From Gimesia maris (GTDB lineage: Bacteria; Planctomycetota; Planctomycetia; Planctomycetales; Planctomycetaceae), in contig NZ_CP042910.1 of the NCBI RefSeq assembly GCF_008298035.1, forward strand, positions 4,107,001 to 4,171,000: a stretch of DNA of 64,000 bases, read 5' to 3'. The notes below the pieces were generated by a model. That model made no database searches and was not told the origin of the DNA. It saw nothing but the letters and a program-made list of their open reading frames with translations. The number at the start of each line of letters is the position of its first letter. Within the stretch, counting starts at the first letter, position 1. A program made the position numbers and the translations under genes. This document shows positions 37,305 to 45,793 of this stretch, in pieces.

Positions 37305-38927
37305 TCACTCTGATTTGGCCCTGCTTTCATTCGCTGTTTTTTGTGATACCCCCAGCCGCTTGAGCTGCGCATCGAGTGTCTGATAACTACCCATTCCCAG
37401 CAGGCGGGCTGCTTTTGCCTTTACTCCATGCGCCTCATCCATAGCACGTTGTAAGTACCTACAATGGATTTCATTCAGATGTTCCTCCAGGTCAAAGCCG
37501 TCTCCCAGCGGACGATCCAAGATCGAGTTCCGGCCATTTTTAGTCCCAGGAAAATCAGCTATGGAAGCAGCCAGTTCCTTTTTTCCAATCTCTGTTCCCT
37601 CGGACAGAATCGCGGCCTGCATCAGGGCGTTATATAGCTGCCGCACATTCCCCGGCCAGGGCTGGGATTTCACAAATGAAATTGCGGAACCAGAAAGGGA
37701 TTTGTGTTGATACCCCGGTTCTTCCGCGGCGAACTGCCGATTAAGCATGCCCAGTAATCGCTCTGCGATTTTGGGAATATCAGACTTTCGGTCCCGCAGC
37801 GGGGGTAAGTTAATGGAGATTGCGGCCAGGCGAAAATAAAGGTCTTCCCGAAATTCGCCGGCTTCCATCGCCGAAAACAGGTCTTTGTTAGTGGCAGCTA
37901 TGATCCGGACGTCCACGGTGCGTTCATCATTCTCTCCCAGGCGGCAGACCCGCCGCACAGAAGCCCCTTTTCCCGTGACAGGTTGCAGTACCCGCAGCAG
38001 TTTGGCCTGTGTTTCCAGATCACACTCCCCGATTTCATCCAGGAACAGCGTTCCTCCATCAGCAGCCTCGAACAAACCTGCCCTGGCCTGTTCCGCCCCT
38101 GTAAAGGCCCCTTTGCAATGACCGAACAGTTCGGATTCGAGCAGACTCTTGGAAAGTGCCGCACAATTGACAGTTTTAAGTTCCTGATGGCGACGCTGAC
38201 TTGCCTTGTGAATCGCCTGGGCGAACATCTCTTTACCGGTTCCGCTTTCTCCTACCAGGAGAACTGAAACATTGCGGATTGCAGCACGTTGGGCGCGTCC
38301 CACTGCTTCCCGGATCGCCCGGCTGTCACCGGCAATATCTTCAAAACCTTCGATCTCTGCGGGAGCCCGGGAAGCCAGGTGCTGCAGATGCGCGTCCGGA
38401 TTGCGAAGCACTTCGGGAAGTACATCAATCAGATCAAAGGGGATATCAGTCGCCCAGACACGCCCGTCACGCGCTGTTTCATAGAATGTGGCAGGATAGC
38501 GGGTTTTCCCCAGCAGAAGTAACACCGCGGACATGGCCGGCGTCCCTGGACTCAAGTGCAGACAAAGCTCGGTCTCCGACCAGTCCCTGGACTGTTTGAT
38601 CTCTGCCAGTTCCCGGTCGACGATCTCAAATATTCTGGCATAATCGGTCGGTTGATGCAGTTCGACGGGGATCCAGTTGACAGAGGTGCCCAGCCACTGC
38701 TGATACCATTTGTTCCACTGCCGGTCATAGGTACTCAGCAGCCGGATTTCATCAAAGCCCTGTGCCTGGATGAGCGTTTTCGTAGGGCCCAAATCACCGG
38801 GCTCAGCAGGTGCTCCCTTGAGCTGATCCTGTATTATTTTCTGCCGTGCAGGAGACGCGGCGGTCGCCAGTGCTCTGAAGTCACTGTGGCCGATCCATTG
38901 AACCAGGATACGTCTCTTTGCTGCCAT
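37305..38927 (-). CDS. CARF-domain sigma-54 transcriptional activator (RtcR-like)
   Basis: Residues ~1-160 form a CARF-type Rossmann domain: [10 protein letters not shown] at the first strand, FDEIRLLST, and the ligand-side motif [11 protein letters not shown] near residue 127. The AAA+ activator domain follows, with Walker A GESGTGKE near 229, GAFTGA (sigma-54 contact loop) near 274, LDEIGE near 297 and [10 protein letters not shown]-type elements. A FIS-like helix-turn-helix ([10 protein letters not shown]) ends the protein. RtcR, the known relative, controls rtcBA RNA repair and senses RNA ends or nucleotides through CARF. No rtc genes are near. I place the start at ATG 38927; the ribosome binding site is weak, and the frame extends to 39011. 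A sigma-54 promoter lies directly downstream. Confidence 0.88.
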   Translation of the reverse strand: MAAKRRILVQWIGHSDFRALATAASPARQKIIQDQLKGAPAEPGDLGPTKTLIQAQGFDEIRLLSTYDRQWNKWYQQWLGTSVNWIPVELHQPTDYARIFEIVDRELAEIKQSRDWSETELCLHLSPGTPAMSAVLLLLGKTRYPATFYETARDGRVWATDIPFDLIDVLPEVLRNPDAHLQHLASRAPAEIEGFEDIAGDSRAIREAVGRAQRAAIRNVSVLLVGESGTGKEMFAQAIHKASQRRHQELKTVNCAALSKSLLESELFGHCKGAFTGAEQARAGLFEAADGGTLFLDEIGECDLETQAKLLRVLQPVTGKGASVRRVCRLGENDERTVDVRIIAATNKDLFSAMEAGEFREDLYFRLAAISINLPPLRDRKSDIPKIAERLLGMLNRQFAAEEPGYQHKSLSGSAISFVKSQPWPGNVRQLYNALMQAAILSEGTEIGKKELAASIADFPGTKNGRNSILDRPLGDGFDLEEHLNEIHCRYLQRAMDEAHGVKAKAARLLGMGSYQTLDAQLKRLGVSQKTANESRAKSE

Positions 38928-38951
38928 ATCTTTGCTGTCCGTCACTGATGC

Positions 38952-38969
38952 ATTTGTGGAATCACAAAT
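38952..38969. promoter_or_regulatory. Perfect palindrome at the regulator's transcript start
   Basis: ATTTGTG-GAAT-CACAAAT is a perfect 7-4-7 inverted repeat, 24 bases ahead of the regulator ATG and around the predicted +1 (~38966). It could be an operator for autoregulation. Confidence 0.5.
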
Positions 38970-38972
38970 TTG

Positions 38973-39001
38973 ATTGTACAGAGAGTGTACAAAAATCGCA
39001 A
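38973..39001 (-). promoter_or_regulatory. Sigma-70-type promoter of the CARF/sigma-54 regulator
   Basis: On the minus strand, TTGCGA (39001-38996) and TACAAT (38978-38973) are separated by 17 bases. Predicted +1 is about 38966, roughly 39 bases ahead of the ATG at 38927. The -10 box is inside the TGTACA palindrome, so a bound protein would block it. Confidence 0.55.
38974..38992. promoter_or_regulatory. Perfect palindrome overlapping the -10 box
   Basis: TTGTACA-GAGAG-TGTACAA is a perfect 7-5-7 inverted repeat overlapping the predicted -10 of the regulator promoter, 4 bases from the neighbouring palindrome. Arrangement and position are typical of a repressor or autoregulator site. Confidence 0.5.
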
Positions 39002-39295
39002 ACCAACTCACTTCAATCCAACCGAGAAAACATCTGGCCGTGTCTGACTGATAACAAAGAGACTCTCGGAATCCATTTTTATCATTCTGGCATCAGAAGT
39101 GCATCTGGAACCAGAGTTACACAGAATCTTGAATTTAATACAGCCTTTTCACAAGAGGCGCTCTCCGGCCTTCCTTGAGGCGACCTACGTCAGGGGTATT
39201 GATTGTATTCCCTGTTGAGGTTGAGTAGTTTGAGATCTCAGAGAACAACCTTGTTCAGATCCTGATCTGAGTAAATTATCAGAATAGACAAAAAC

Positions 39296-39511
39296 ATGTT
39301 CGACCCCGATGACCTGATCAACTTCGAACTCTGCTTTCCGGGATCACTGACCGGAGAAACAGAGCTCGAATGCCCCTACTGCCGCGTACTATTGACCGTC
39401 CCCGTCAACGATCCAATGGGGGAAGATAGCTTTGCCTGCTGTGAGTGTAGCGGCGTATTTGATGTGAACTGGGCCGAAGGCAGCGTGAAATACCAGCGAC
39501 CGACTGAGTAA
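39296..39511 (+). CDS. Small zinc-ribbon protein
   Basis: A 71-residue protein with two cysteine pairs, CPYC and CCEC, about 20 residues apart, forming a plausible single zinc ribbon. It has no transmembrane segment. It lies 21 bases ahead of the SbcD/YhaO-like gene in the same direction, so it is likely co-transcribed. Its role is unknown; it may simply precede the nuclease pair as a small conserved companion. Divergent from the CARF/sigma-54 regulator. Confidence 0.7.
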   Translation: MFDPDDLINFELCFPGSLTGETELECPYCRVLLTVPVNDPMGEDSFACCECSGVFDVNWAEGSVKYQRPTE

Positions 39512-39532
39512 ACCCCAAGAAAGTACAACCAA

Positions 39533-40786
39533 ATGTTTCGATTTATCCACGCCGCCGACATCCACCTCGACAGTCCACTCAAAGGACTGGAACAATACGA
39601 GGGAGCTCCTGTCGAGATCATCCGCACCGCCCCTCGTGAGGCGCTCGTCAATCTTGTAGATTTGGCCATTGACGAAAGCGTCGCCTTCGTCCTGATTGCG
39701 GGGGACCTTTACGATGGAGACTGGCGGGATTTTAACACAGGCCTGTTTTTCATACGTCAGGCACAGCGGCTCCGTGATGCCGGGATTCCCCTCTACCTGA
39801 TCTCCGGGAATCATGATGCCGCCAACCGGATCACCCGCAGCCTGCAGTTGCCGGAAAACGTCACCTTTTTTTCTCCCACCCAGGCAGAGACAAAACTGAT
39901 CCCGGAACTGGATGTCGCCATCCACGGTCAGAGTTTTGCGACCGCAGCGGTTTACGATAACCTCGCACAGAACTACCCGGCAGCCCACTCCGGCTGTTTC
40001 AATATCGGAGTGTTGCACACCTGCGCCACCGGGAGTGAAGGTCATGAACGATATGCCCCCTGTACCCTGGAAGACCTCAAGATACACAACTATGACTACT
40101 GGGCACTGGGACATATCCATAAACGGGAAATCCTGTGCGAAGATCCTTTAATTGCGTTTTCCGGGAACATCCAGGGACGTCACATCCGCGAGACCGGCCC
40201 CAAGGGCTGCCTGTTGGTTACCGTGGACGATGAGCGACGTCTTCGCACGGAATTCCGTGCCCTGGATATCTTACGGTGGGAACGGGCAATCGTTGACCTT
40301 GATGGTGCCCGTTCCCTTGAAGAGGCACTGGAGCGGGTCTCGACCACGATGGAAACCCTGTTTGGCCAGGCGGAAGGCAGAACCCTGGCACTCCGGATCG
40401 ATCTCCAGGGGGCTTGCCCTGCTCACAACGAACTGCTCGCCCGGCGGCATCAGCTGATTGCCGAGATCCGCGTACGTGCCCTGGATGTCGGTGGGGGTGA
40501 GATCTGGATTGAAAAAATCAAAATCAACACGTCTGATCCTGCATCCGGCAACACGGAAATCTCTGACGATGCTCTGGGAGAAATCCACCAGGTATTCGCT
40601 CAGGTCAAAGCCAACCCGTTGCTGCTGGCAGAACTAGGTTGTGATTTCAGTAAGCTGAACCAGAAACTGCCTGCCAACGTCAGGAATTCGGCACTCCGGC
40701 TGAACGATCAGGCATGGCTGAATGAACTGCTCACGGAAGCAGAATCGGTGTTAATGAGCCGACTCACAGGAAGGGGAGACCAGTAA
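39533..40786 (+). CDS. SbcD/YhaO-like metallophosphoesterase nuclease
   Basis: A calcineurin-like metallophosphoesterase of the Mre11/SbcD superfamily. The motifs are in order: HAADIHLDSP (motif I) at the N-terminus, IAGDLYDGD (II), SGNHDAA (III), and the ALGHIHK metal site near residue 190. With 417 residues it fits the YhaO branch rather than classical SbcD. It ends with TAATG, overlapping the next gene by one base, so the two products are made together and should form a nuclease-ATPase complex acting on DNA ends. Start ATG 39533. Confidence 0.9.
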   Translation: MFRFIHAADIHLDSPLKGLEQYEGAPVEIIRTAPREALVNLVDLAIDESVAFVLIAGDLYDGDWRDFNTGLFFIRQAQRLRDAGIPLYLISGNHDAANRITRSLQLPENVTFFSPTQAETKLIPELDVAIHGQSFATAAVYDNLAQNYPAAHSGCFNIGVLHTCATGSEGHERYAPCTLEDLKIHNYDYWALGHIHKREILCEDPLIAFSGNIQGRHIRETGPKGCLLVTVDDERRLRTEFRALDILRWERAIVDLDGARSLEEALERVSTTMETLFGQAEGRTLALRIDLQGACPAHNELLARRHQLIAEIRVRALDVGGGEIWIEKIKINTSDPASGNTEISDDALGEIHQVFAQVKANPLLLAELGCDFSKLNQKLPANVRNSALRLNDQAWLNELLTEAESVLMSRLTGRGDQ

Positions 40787-43700
40787 TGAAATTTCTGAAA
40801 CTGGATCTGCGTGCCTTTGGCCCGTTCACAGATCAATGCCTGGACCTGTCCCAACCAGCCCAGGGACTGCATCTGATTTATGGTCCCAACGAAGCAGGCA
40901 AGAGTTCGACCCTGCGTGCCATCACGGATTTCTTATTTGAAATCCCCGGCCGCTCCAATGATAACTTCATCCATCAATACAGCAAATTACGGATTGGAGC
41001 CGAACTGGAGGGCAGCGAAGGTCAACGACTGCAGATCATCCGCCGCAAAGGTAATCAGAAGACTCTACGGTGTGAAGACGATCAGAATCCGGTTGATGAA
41101 TCCCTGCTCCAGGCATTCCTCGGAAACATCGACCGCACGCTGTTTGAGTTGATGTTCGGTATCGATCACGCACGATTACGCCAAGGGGGAGCCCAGATCC
41201 TCGCAGGCGAGGGAGAAATCGGGAAACTGCTGTTCGCCGCGGGGGCTGGAGTTGCCAATCTTCAGGATGTGCAGTCCACGCTCACCCAGGAGACCGAACA
41301 GTTACTCAAACCCACGGGCCGCAGCGGCTACATCGCTGAAAGTGCCAATCAACTTCGGGATTTGCAGAATTCCGTCAAAGAATCCCAGGTACCACTGGAA
41401 TCATGGAAGAAACATGACGAAGCCCTCCAGACAGCCAGAGCACAGCAGGGACGGTGTGATCAGGCTATACGCGAGAAACAGAGTGAATTCAATCGCCTCT
41501 CCCGGATCAGGAATACGATCCCTATCGTGGGACGCTGGAAACAGGCGCAAGCGGAATGGGAAGCCGTCCGGCAGGTCCCCCTGCTGGATCAGGTATTTTC
41601 CGAAACGTACCGTCAAACCATCATCGATTTCGAAACAGCGCGGCAGCAGCAAGCGAATCTCGCAGAACGTCACCAGCAGATTCTGGCAAAATTGAAGCTG
41701 ACCGTGGTCCCAGAACAAATCATCCAGGAAGCAACGGCGATCGAAACGGCCCGCAACGAACTGGGCAGTTACCTGAAAGCCAAAGCGGATTTACCTCGCC
41801 TGACCACGGCACGAAACTTAGCAGAGAATGATGTGCATGAACTGCTGCAGAAACTGGGGCGTCCTCCTGAATTGTCGGAGATTGAAAGCCTGAGGTTGAC
41901 TTCGGACAAGACCATTCTCATCCAGACTCTGGGCACGCAGAAAGAGGGGGTAGTCGAACGGGAGCGATCTACCCTGAGGGAAAGCGAACGCATCAACCTT
42001 GAACGGTCGCAGATCGTTGAAAAACTCCAGTCACTTCAGGATTTACCCGATTACCGACTGCTGCAGCAGAAACTCAAATTGATCCAGCAGCAGGGGGATC
42101 TGGAGAAGCTCCTGCAGACATCGCAAAGCGAACTGCGGGAACTCGAACAAGAAGCGGAAGTCCGGTTACAGCAACTTCCCCTCTGGAAGGGAGCGTTTGC
42201 TGAAATTGAACTGCTGGCGGTCCCTTCCTCGACCACCGTTGATCAATTTGCCGAGGAATTCCGGGAACAGGAACGTCAGCTGGGATCGCTCCAGCAGAAT
42301 TTACAGCAGCAGCGCCAGGATCAGGAGTCCATTGAAACCCGGCTGGAACAACTGGAACTGGGGCAAAGCGTCCCCACTGACGCAGAACTGACTGAAAAAC
42401 GCCAGCTCCGCGAGCAAGGCTGGCAGCTGGTCCTGGATGCCTGGCAGAAAAATGAGGAGGATGCTGCGGCTCAGGCAGAATTCCTGGACCAGTTCCCCGG
42501 CAAGGACCACCTGTCCAAAGCCTACCATCAAAGCGTGGAACATGCGGACCAGGTTGCCGACCAGCTGCGTTCTGATGCCGATCGCGTTGCCACCAAGGCC
42601 CAGTTACTGCAACAACGCGAGCGGAATCTAGCAGGGGAAGCCACATTACTGGAAGAGATCGCAGAGCTGCAGCAGCGACAACAGGCAAGCGAAGAACGCT
42701 GGCAGGAACTCTGGACCGGTCTGCAAATCAACCCTCGCTCTCCCAAGGAGATGAGTGACTGGTTGCGTCAGCAGGAAGCATGCTGCGTTCTGTCGAAAGA
42801 GATTCGTCTGAAACGCTCTGCCATCGATGAACAAATCCAGACAGTCGCCACATCCCGAACAGAGCTCACCACAGTCCTGACAGAGACAGAACCTGATTTG
42901 AAGTGTGAGCAGCGGTCGCTCAAAGAGCTGCTGGAGATTGCCGATGAGCGCTGTCAGCATTACCAGAAACTGGAAAACCAGCGGGAACAATACGAGGAGG
43001 AACGGGACTCACTGCAAAAACAGCTGTGCGATTCCCTGTCCCAGGCCAGCCAGGCACAGGATGAGCTGCAAACATGGAAGTCCAACTGGGAAAAGGCCGT
43101 GCAGGAAATCGGGCTGGATGCCGAAGCGTTACCCGCCCAGGCGAATCAGGTTCTTGCTGACATCAATGACTTAATGAGCAAATTTCAGAAGGTGGAACAG
43201 TTGCGAATCCGGATTGATGATATCCAGCGTGAAGCGGAGGAATTTTCACTGCGAACCCGAGAGTTGATCCAGCGTATAGACCCGGAGCTGGAATCCCTGC
43301 CCCTTTCTGAAGCCGTCAATAAACTGGATGGTGAGCTGAAGGCAGCGCGTCTGACCGAGGAAAAGCAGACCGGTCTGCTACAGCAGGAACGGGAACTTGA
43401 GCATGAATGTGAAGAGGCCAGGAGCTCACTCTCCCGCCTGAACACAGCCCTGACGGAAATGTGTCGCCAGGCCGGCTGTGATAACCATAAGAACTTGTCA
43501 CAGGCCGTCGAGCAATCTCAAAAACGGCAACAGCTGGAACAGACGAGCCGTGCTCTGCAGGAACAAATCCTGCTGCAGAGCAGTGGCAGCGTCTTCGAAG
43601 AATTCCTGGCTGAGGTAGAGCTGGAAGCCAAGGAAGCAGACACTCTTCCCCCGCGGATGGCAGAACTGGAAAACGATCTGAACCAGCTGAACCAGGAACG

Positions 43701-44325
43701 AGATGTACTGATCGGGCAGATTGTGAGCGAGACCAGCGAGCTGGCCAAAATCGATGGCAGTGCCCAGGCTGCAGAAAAAGCGGCCGAATGCGAAAGCGTG
43801 ACTGCCCGCCTGGAAGAACAGGTGCATGATTATGTAGTCCTGAAGCTAGCCTCAAGCCTGCTCAACGAAGGCATCGATCGGTACCGACAGAAAAATGAAG
43901 GACCGGTCCTGAAGCGGGCCAGTGAAATCTTCTGCGAAATTACAATGAACGCTTACCAGGGGCTGAAAGTCGATTTTGACGAGAAGGCTCAACCGGTCCT
44001 GGCCGCGGTGCGCAACAACGATTTAATCCAAGTGATACAAATGAGCGACGGCACCTGCGACCAGCTCTATCTGGCACTCAGGCTGGCCAGCCTGGAAACC
44101 TGGCTGGAACATCATGAGCCCCTTCCCCTGATTGTCGATGATATCCTGCTGAATTTTGATGACGAACGTGCCGTTGCCACCCTTAAGGTTCTCTCTGATC
44201 TCGCCCGGCAGACCCAGGTCCTGTTTTTCACGCATCACGCACACCTGGTCAAAATCGCTGAAGAAAACCTGTCTGACGAGAATCTGCACGTGACCAATCT
44301 CCACGAACTGACTTTCACCGGCTGA
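40786..44325 (+). CDS. SbcC/YhaN-like coiled-coil ATPase
   Basis: A 1179-residue SMC/Rad50-like ATPase partner of the preceding nuclease. The N-terminal lobe has Walker A GPNEAGKSS near residue 35, and the C-terminal lobe has Walker B LPLIVDDILLNFDDE near 1115 and a FFTHH segment. Nearly everything between is predicted coiled coil, rich in Q, E and L heptads. The AAA_27 (YhaN) style of the first 200 residues (FGIDHARLR, ILAGEGEIG) favours YhaN over true SbcC. It probably clamps or tethers DNA for end processing. A small CTGACAG/CTGTCAG hairpin overlaps its stop. Confidence 0.9.
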   Translation: MKFLKLDLRAFGPFTDQCLDLSQPAQGLHLIYGPNEAGKSSTLRAITDFLFEIPGRSNDNFIHQYSKLRIGAELEGSEGQRLQIIRRKGNQKTLRCEDDQNPVDESLLQAFLGNIDRTLFELMFGIDHARLRQGGAQILAGEGEIGKLLFAAGAGVANLQDVQSTLTQETEQLLKPTGRSGYIAESANQLRDLQNSVKESQVPLESWKKHDEALQTARAQQGRCDQAIREKQSEFNRLSRIRNTIPIVGRWKQAQAEWEAVRQVPLLDQVFSETYRQTIIDFETARQQQANLAERHQQILAKLKLTVVPEQIIQEATAIETARNELGSYLKAKADLPRLTTARNLAENDVHELLQKLGRPPELSEIESLRLTSDKTILIQTLGTQKEGVVERERSTLRESERINLERSQIVEKLQSLQDLPDYRLLQQKLKLIQQQGDLEKLLQTSQSELRELEQEAEVRLQQLPLWKGAFAEIELLAVPSSTTVDQFAEEFREQERQLGSLQQNLQQQRQDQESIETRLEQLELGQSVPTDAELTEKRQLREQGWQLVLDAWQKNEEDAAAQAEFLDQFPGKDHLSKAYHQSVEHADQVADQLRSDADRVATKAQLLQQRERNLAGEATLLEEIAELQQRQQASEERWQELWTGLQINPRSPKEMSDWLRQQEACCVLSKEIRLKRSAIDEQIQTVATSRTELTTVLTETEPDLKCEQRSLKELLEIADERCQHYQKLENQREQYEEERDSLQKQLCDSLSQASQAQDELQTWKSNWEKAVQEIGLDAEALPAQANQVLADINDLMSKFQKVEQLRIRIDDIQREAEEFSLRTRELIQRIDPELESLPLSEAVNKLDGELKAARLTEEKQTGLLQQERELEHECEEARSSLSRLNTALTEMCRQAGCDNHKNLSQAVEQSQKRQQLEQTSRALQEQILLQSSGSVFEEFLAEVELEAKEADTLPPRMAELENDLNQLNQERDVLIGQIVSETSELAKIDGSAQAAEKAAECESVTARLEEQVHDYVVLKLASSLLNEGIDRYRQKNEGPVLKRASEIFCEITMNAYQGLKVDFDEKAQPVLAAVRNNDLIQVIQMSDGTCDQLYLALRLASLETWLEHHEPLPLIVDDILLNFDDERAVATLKVLSDLARQTQVLFFTHHAHLVKIAEENLSDENLHVTNLHELTFTG

Positions 44326-44385
44326 CAGATCACAGGAAAGCTGTCAGAACATCCTATACAGAAACTTGGAAAGTAATATCCCAAC

Positions 44386-45117
44386 ATGAAAACTGTCGTC
44401 TGGAATACCCAATGGGCAGTCCCCGGTTCGAAACGGGGACTGCTACTTTCCGAACTGATCCAGCAGCAACAACCGGAGCTGATCTGCCTGACCGAAGCCC
44501 AGGCGGGCCTGCTCCCGCGTGACGGACATGTGATCGAGTCCTCCCCCGACTATGGTTATCCCATCAAACCGGGGCGACGCAAAGTGATCCTGTGGAGCAA
44601 ACACCCTTGGAATGAAGTTTCACAGCATGAGCAGCTGAATTTTCCCTTGGGGCGCATCGTCAGCGGGATTACCCGGGGAGTCCGCATGCTGGGGGTCTGC
44701 ATCCCCTGGAATGCCGCCCATGTCAGCTCGGGACGCAAAGACCGCAAGAACTGGGAAGACCACCTGCTCTACCTGGATGCCTTACAACAGCTCCTGACCG
44801 AACTGGATCAGCAGGTTCCTCTGGCCATCACTGGTGATTTCAACCAGCGTCTGCCGCGCTCGCGTCAGCCTAAGTATGCTTACGAAAAAATGAATGCAGT
44901 CCTTTCCCTTGGTCTGACAGTCCATACGTCAGGCAACCTGGGCCCTGAGGGAGCACAACTCATCGACCACATGGCAACAACTTCAGATCTGCAGTTTAAT
45001 GGTTTGACCGTTTTGGATCGTGTTTCAACCGAGGGCGTCAGGCTGTCTGATCACTTTGGGGTCGCCGGTTGCCTTCAACAGCAGTCACTTGAAATGGGGG
45101 CAGGCACACCATCATGA
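44386..45117 (+). CDS. Endonuclease/exonuclease/phosphatase family protein
   Basis: A 243-residue EEP (DNase I-like) phosphodiesterase. The visible motifs are WNTQWA at the N-terminus, CLTEAQ with the metal-binding Glu near 37, ITGDFNQ (Asp/Asn pair) near 150, and LSDHFGV (Asp-His pair) near 225. The substrate is unknown but is probably a nucleic acid or nucleotide phosphodiester. Its last bases overlap the next gene (ATGA), so it is made together with the PD-(D/E)XK-like protein, and it lies 60 bases after the SbcC-like gene. Confidence 0.85.
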   Translation: MKTVVWNTQWAVPGSKRGLLLSELIQQQQPELICLTEAQAGLLPRDGHVIESSPDYGYPIKPGRRKVILWSKHPWNEVSQHEQLNFPLGRIVSGITRGVRMLGVCIPWNAAHVSSGRKDRKNWEDHLLYLDALQQLLTELDQQVPLAITGDFNQRLPRSRQPKYAYEKMNAVLSLGLTVHTSGNLGPEGAQLIDHMATTSDLQFNGLTVLDRVSTEGVRLSDHFGVAGCLQQQSLEMGAGTPS

Positions 45118-45719
45118 ATCCAATGGGTCCCCTCAATGTCAGCCTGAAATCCGGTACAGAACCTTTCCACTGTGACGGACAGGCCTTACCGCGAACATTA
45201 CTTAATTTCTGGCAGTGGACCAGTTCCGACCTGGTCAATAACGCACTCCGCGGGGTTCTGGCAGAATACCTCGTGGCCACCGCCCTCGGTTGTGATCAGC
45301 AACCCCGACAGGAATGGGATGCTTACGATCTGGTAACAGCAGAGGGAGTCACAGTAGAAGTCAAATCCGCCGCCTATATACAAAGCTGGTCCCAACAGGA
45401 CTACTCAACCATTCAGTTTTCCATCAAACCCAGCCTGGGTTGGAATGCCACCAATAACACTTACTCCCCCCAGTCGAAACGACAGGCTGACATCTATGTA
45501 TTTTGTGTATTAAAACACAAGGATAAAGCCAGTGTCGATCCATTGAATGTGTCACAATGGGATTTCTACATTATACAAACCAGCGAATTGAATGACCGAC
45601 TGGGCCGGCAGTCAACGCTTGGTTTATCAAGCCTGTTAAAACTAAACCCGATCCAGGCCAGTTACGAAACCATCTATAGTGAGATTCTGGAACGCATGTC
45701 AGATCAAAAAGAACTATAG
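45114..45719 (+). CDS. PD-(D/E)XK nuclease-like protein
   Basis: A 201-residue protein with the order of a PD-(D/E)XK site: a helix with RGVLAEYLVA (Glu), WDAYDLVTAEGVTVEVKSAA carrying the Asp and the E-V-K triad (residues ~63-82), then a strand with DIYVFCVL. I do not recognise a named family. It overlaps the EEP gene (ATGA) and precedes mcrB by 74 bases, so it may be an accessory nuclease of the McrBC unit or partner of the EEP protein. It could be catalytically active, as the triad is intact. Confidence 0.65.
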   Translation: MNPMGPLNVSLKSGTEPFHCDGQALPRTLLNFWQWTSSDLVNNALRGVLAEYLVATALGCDQQPRQEWDAYDLVTAEGVTVEVKSAAYIQSWSQQDYSTIQFSIKPSLGWNATNNTYSPQSKRQADIYVFCVLKHKDKASVDPLNVSQWDFYIIQTSELNDRLGRQSTLGLSSLLKLNPIQASYETIYSEILERMSDQKEL

Positions 45720-45793
45720 TAGACTTGCTCCTGCTCCGACCTTTTTCACCAACCAAATCCTGATACATCTTGAACATTGATAGAAGTAAATTC

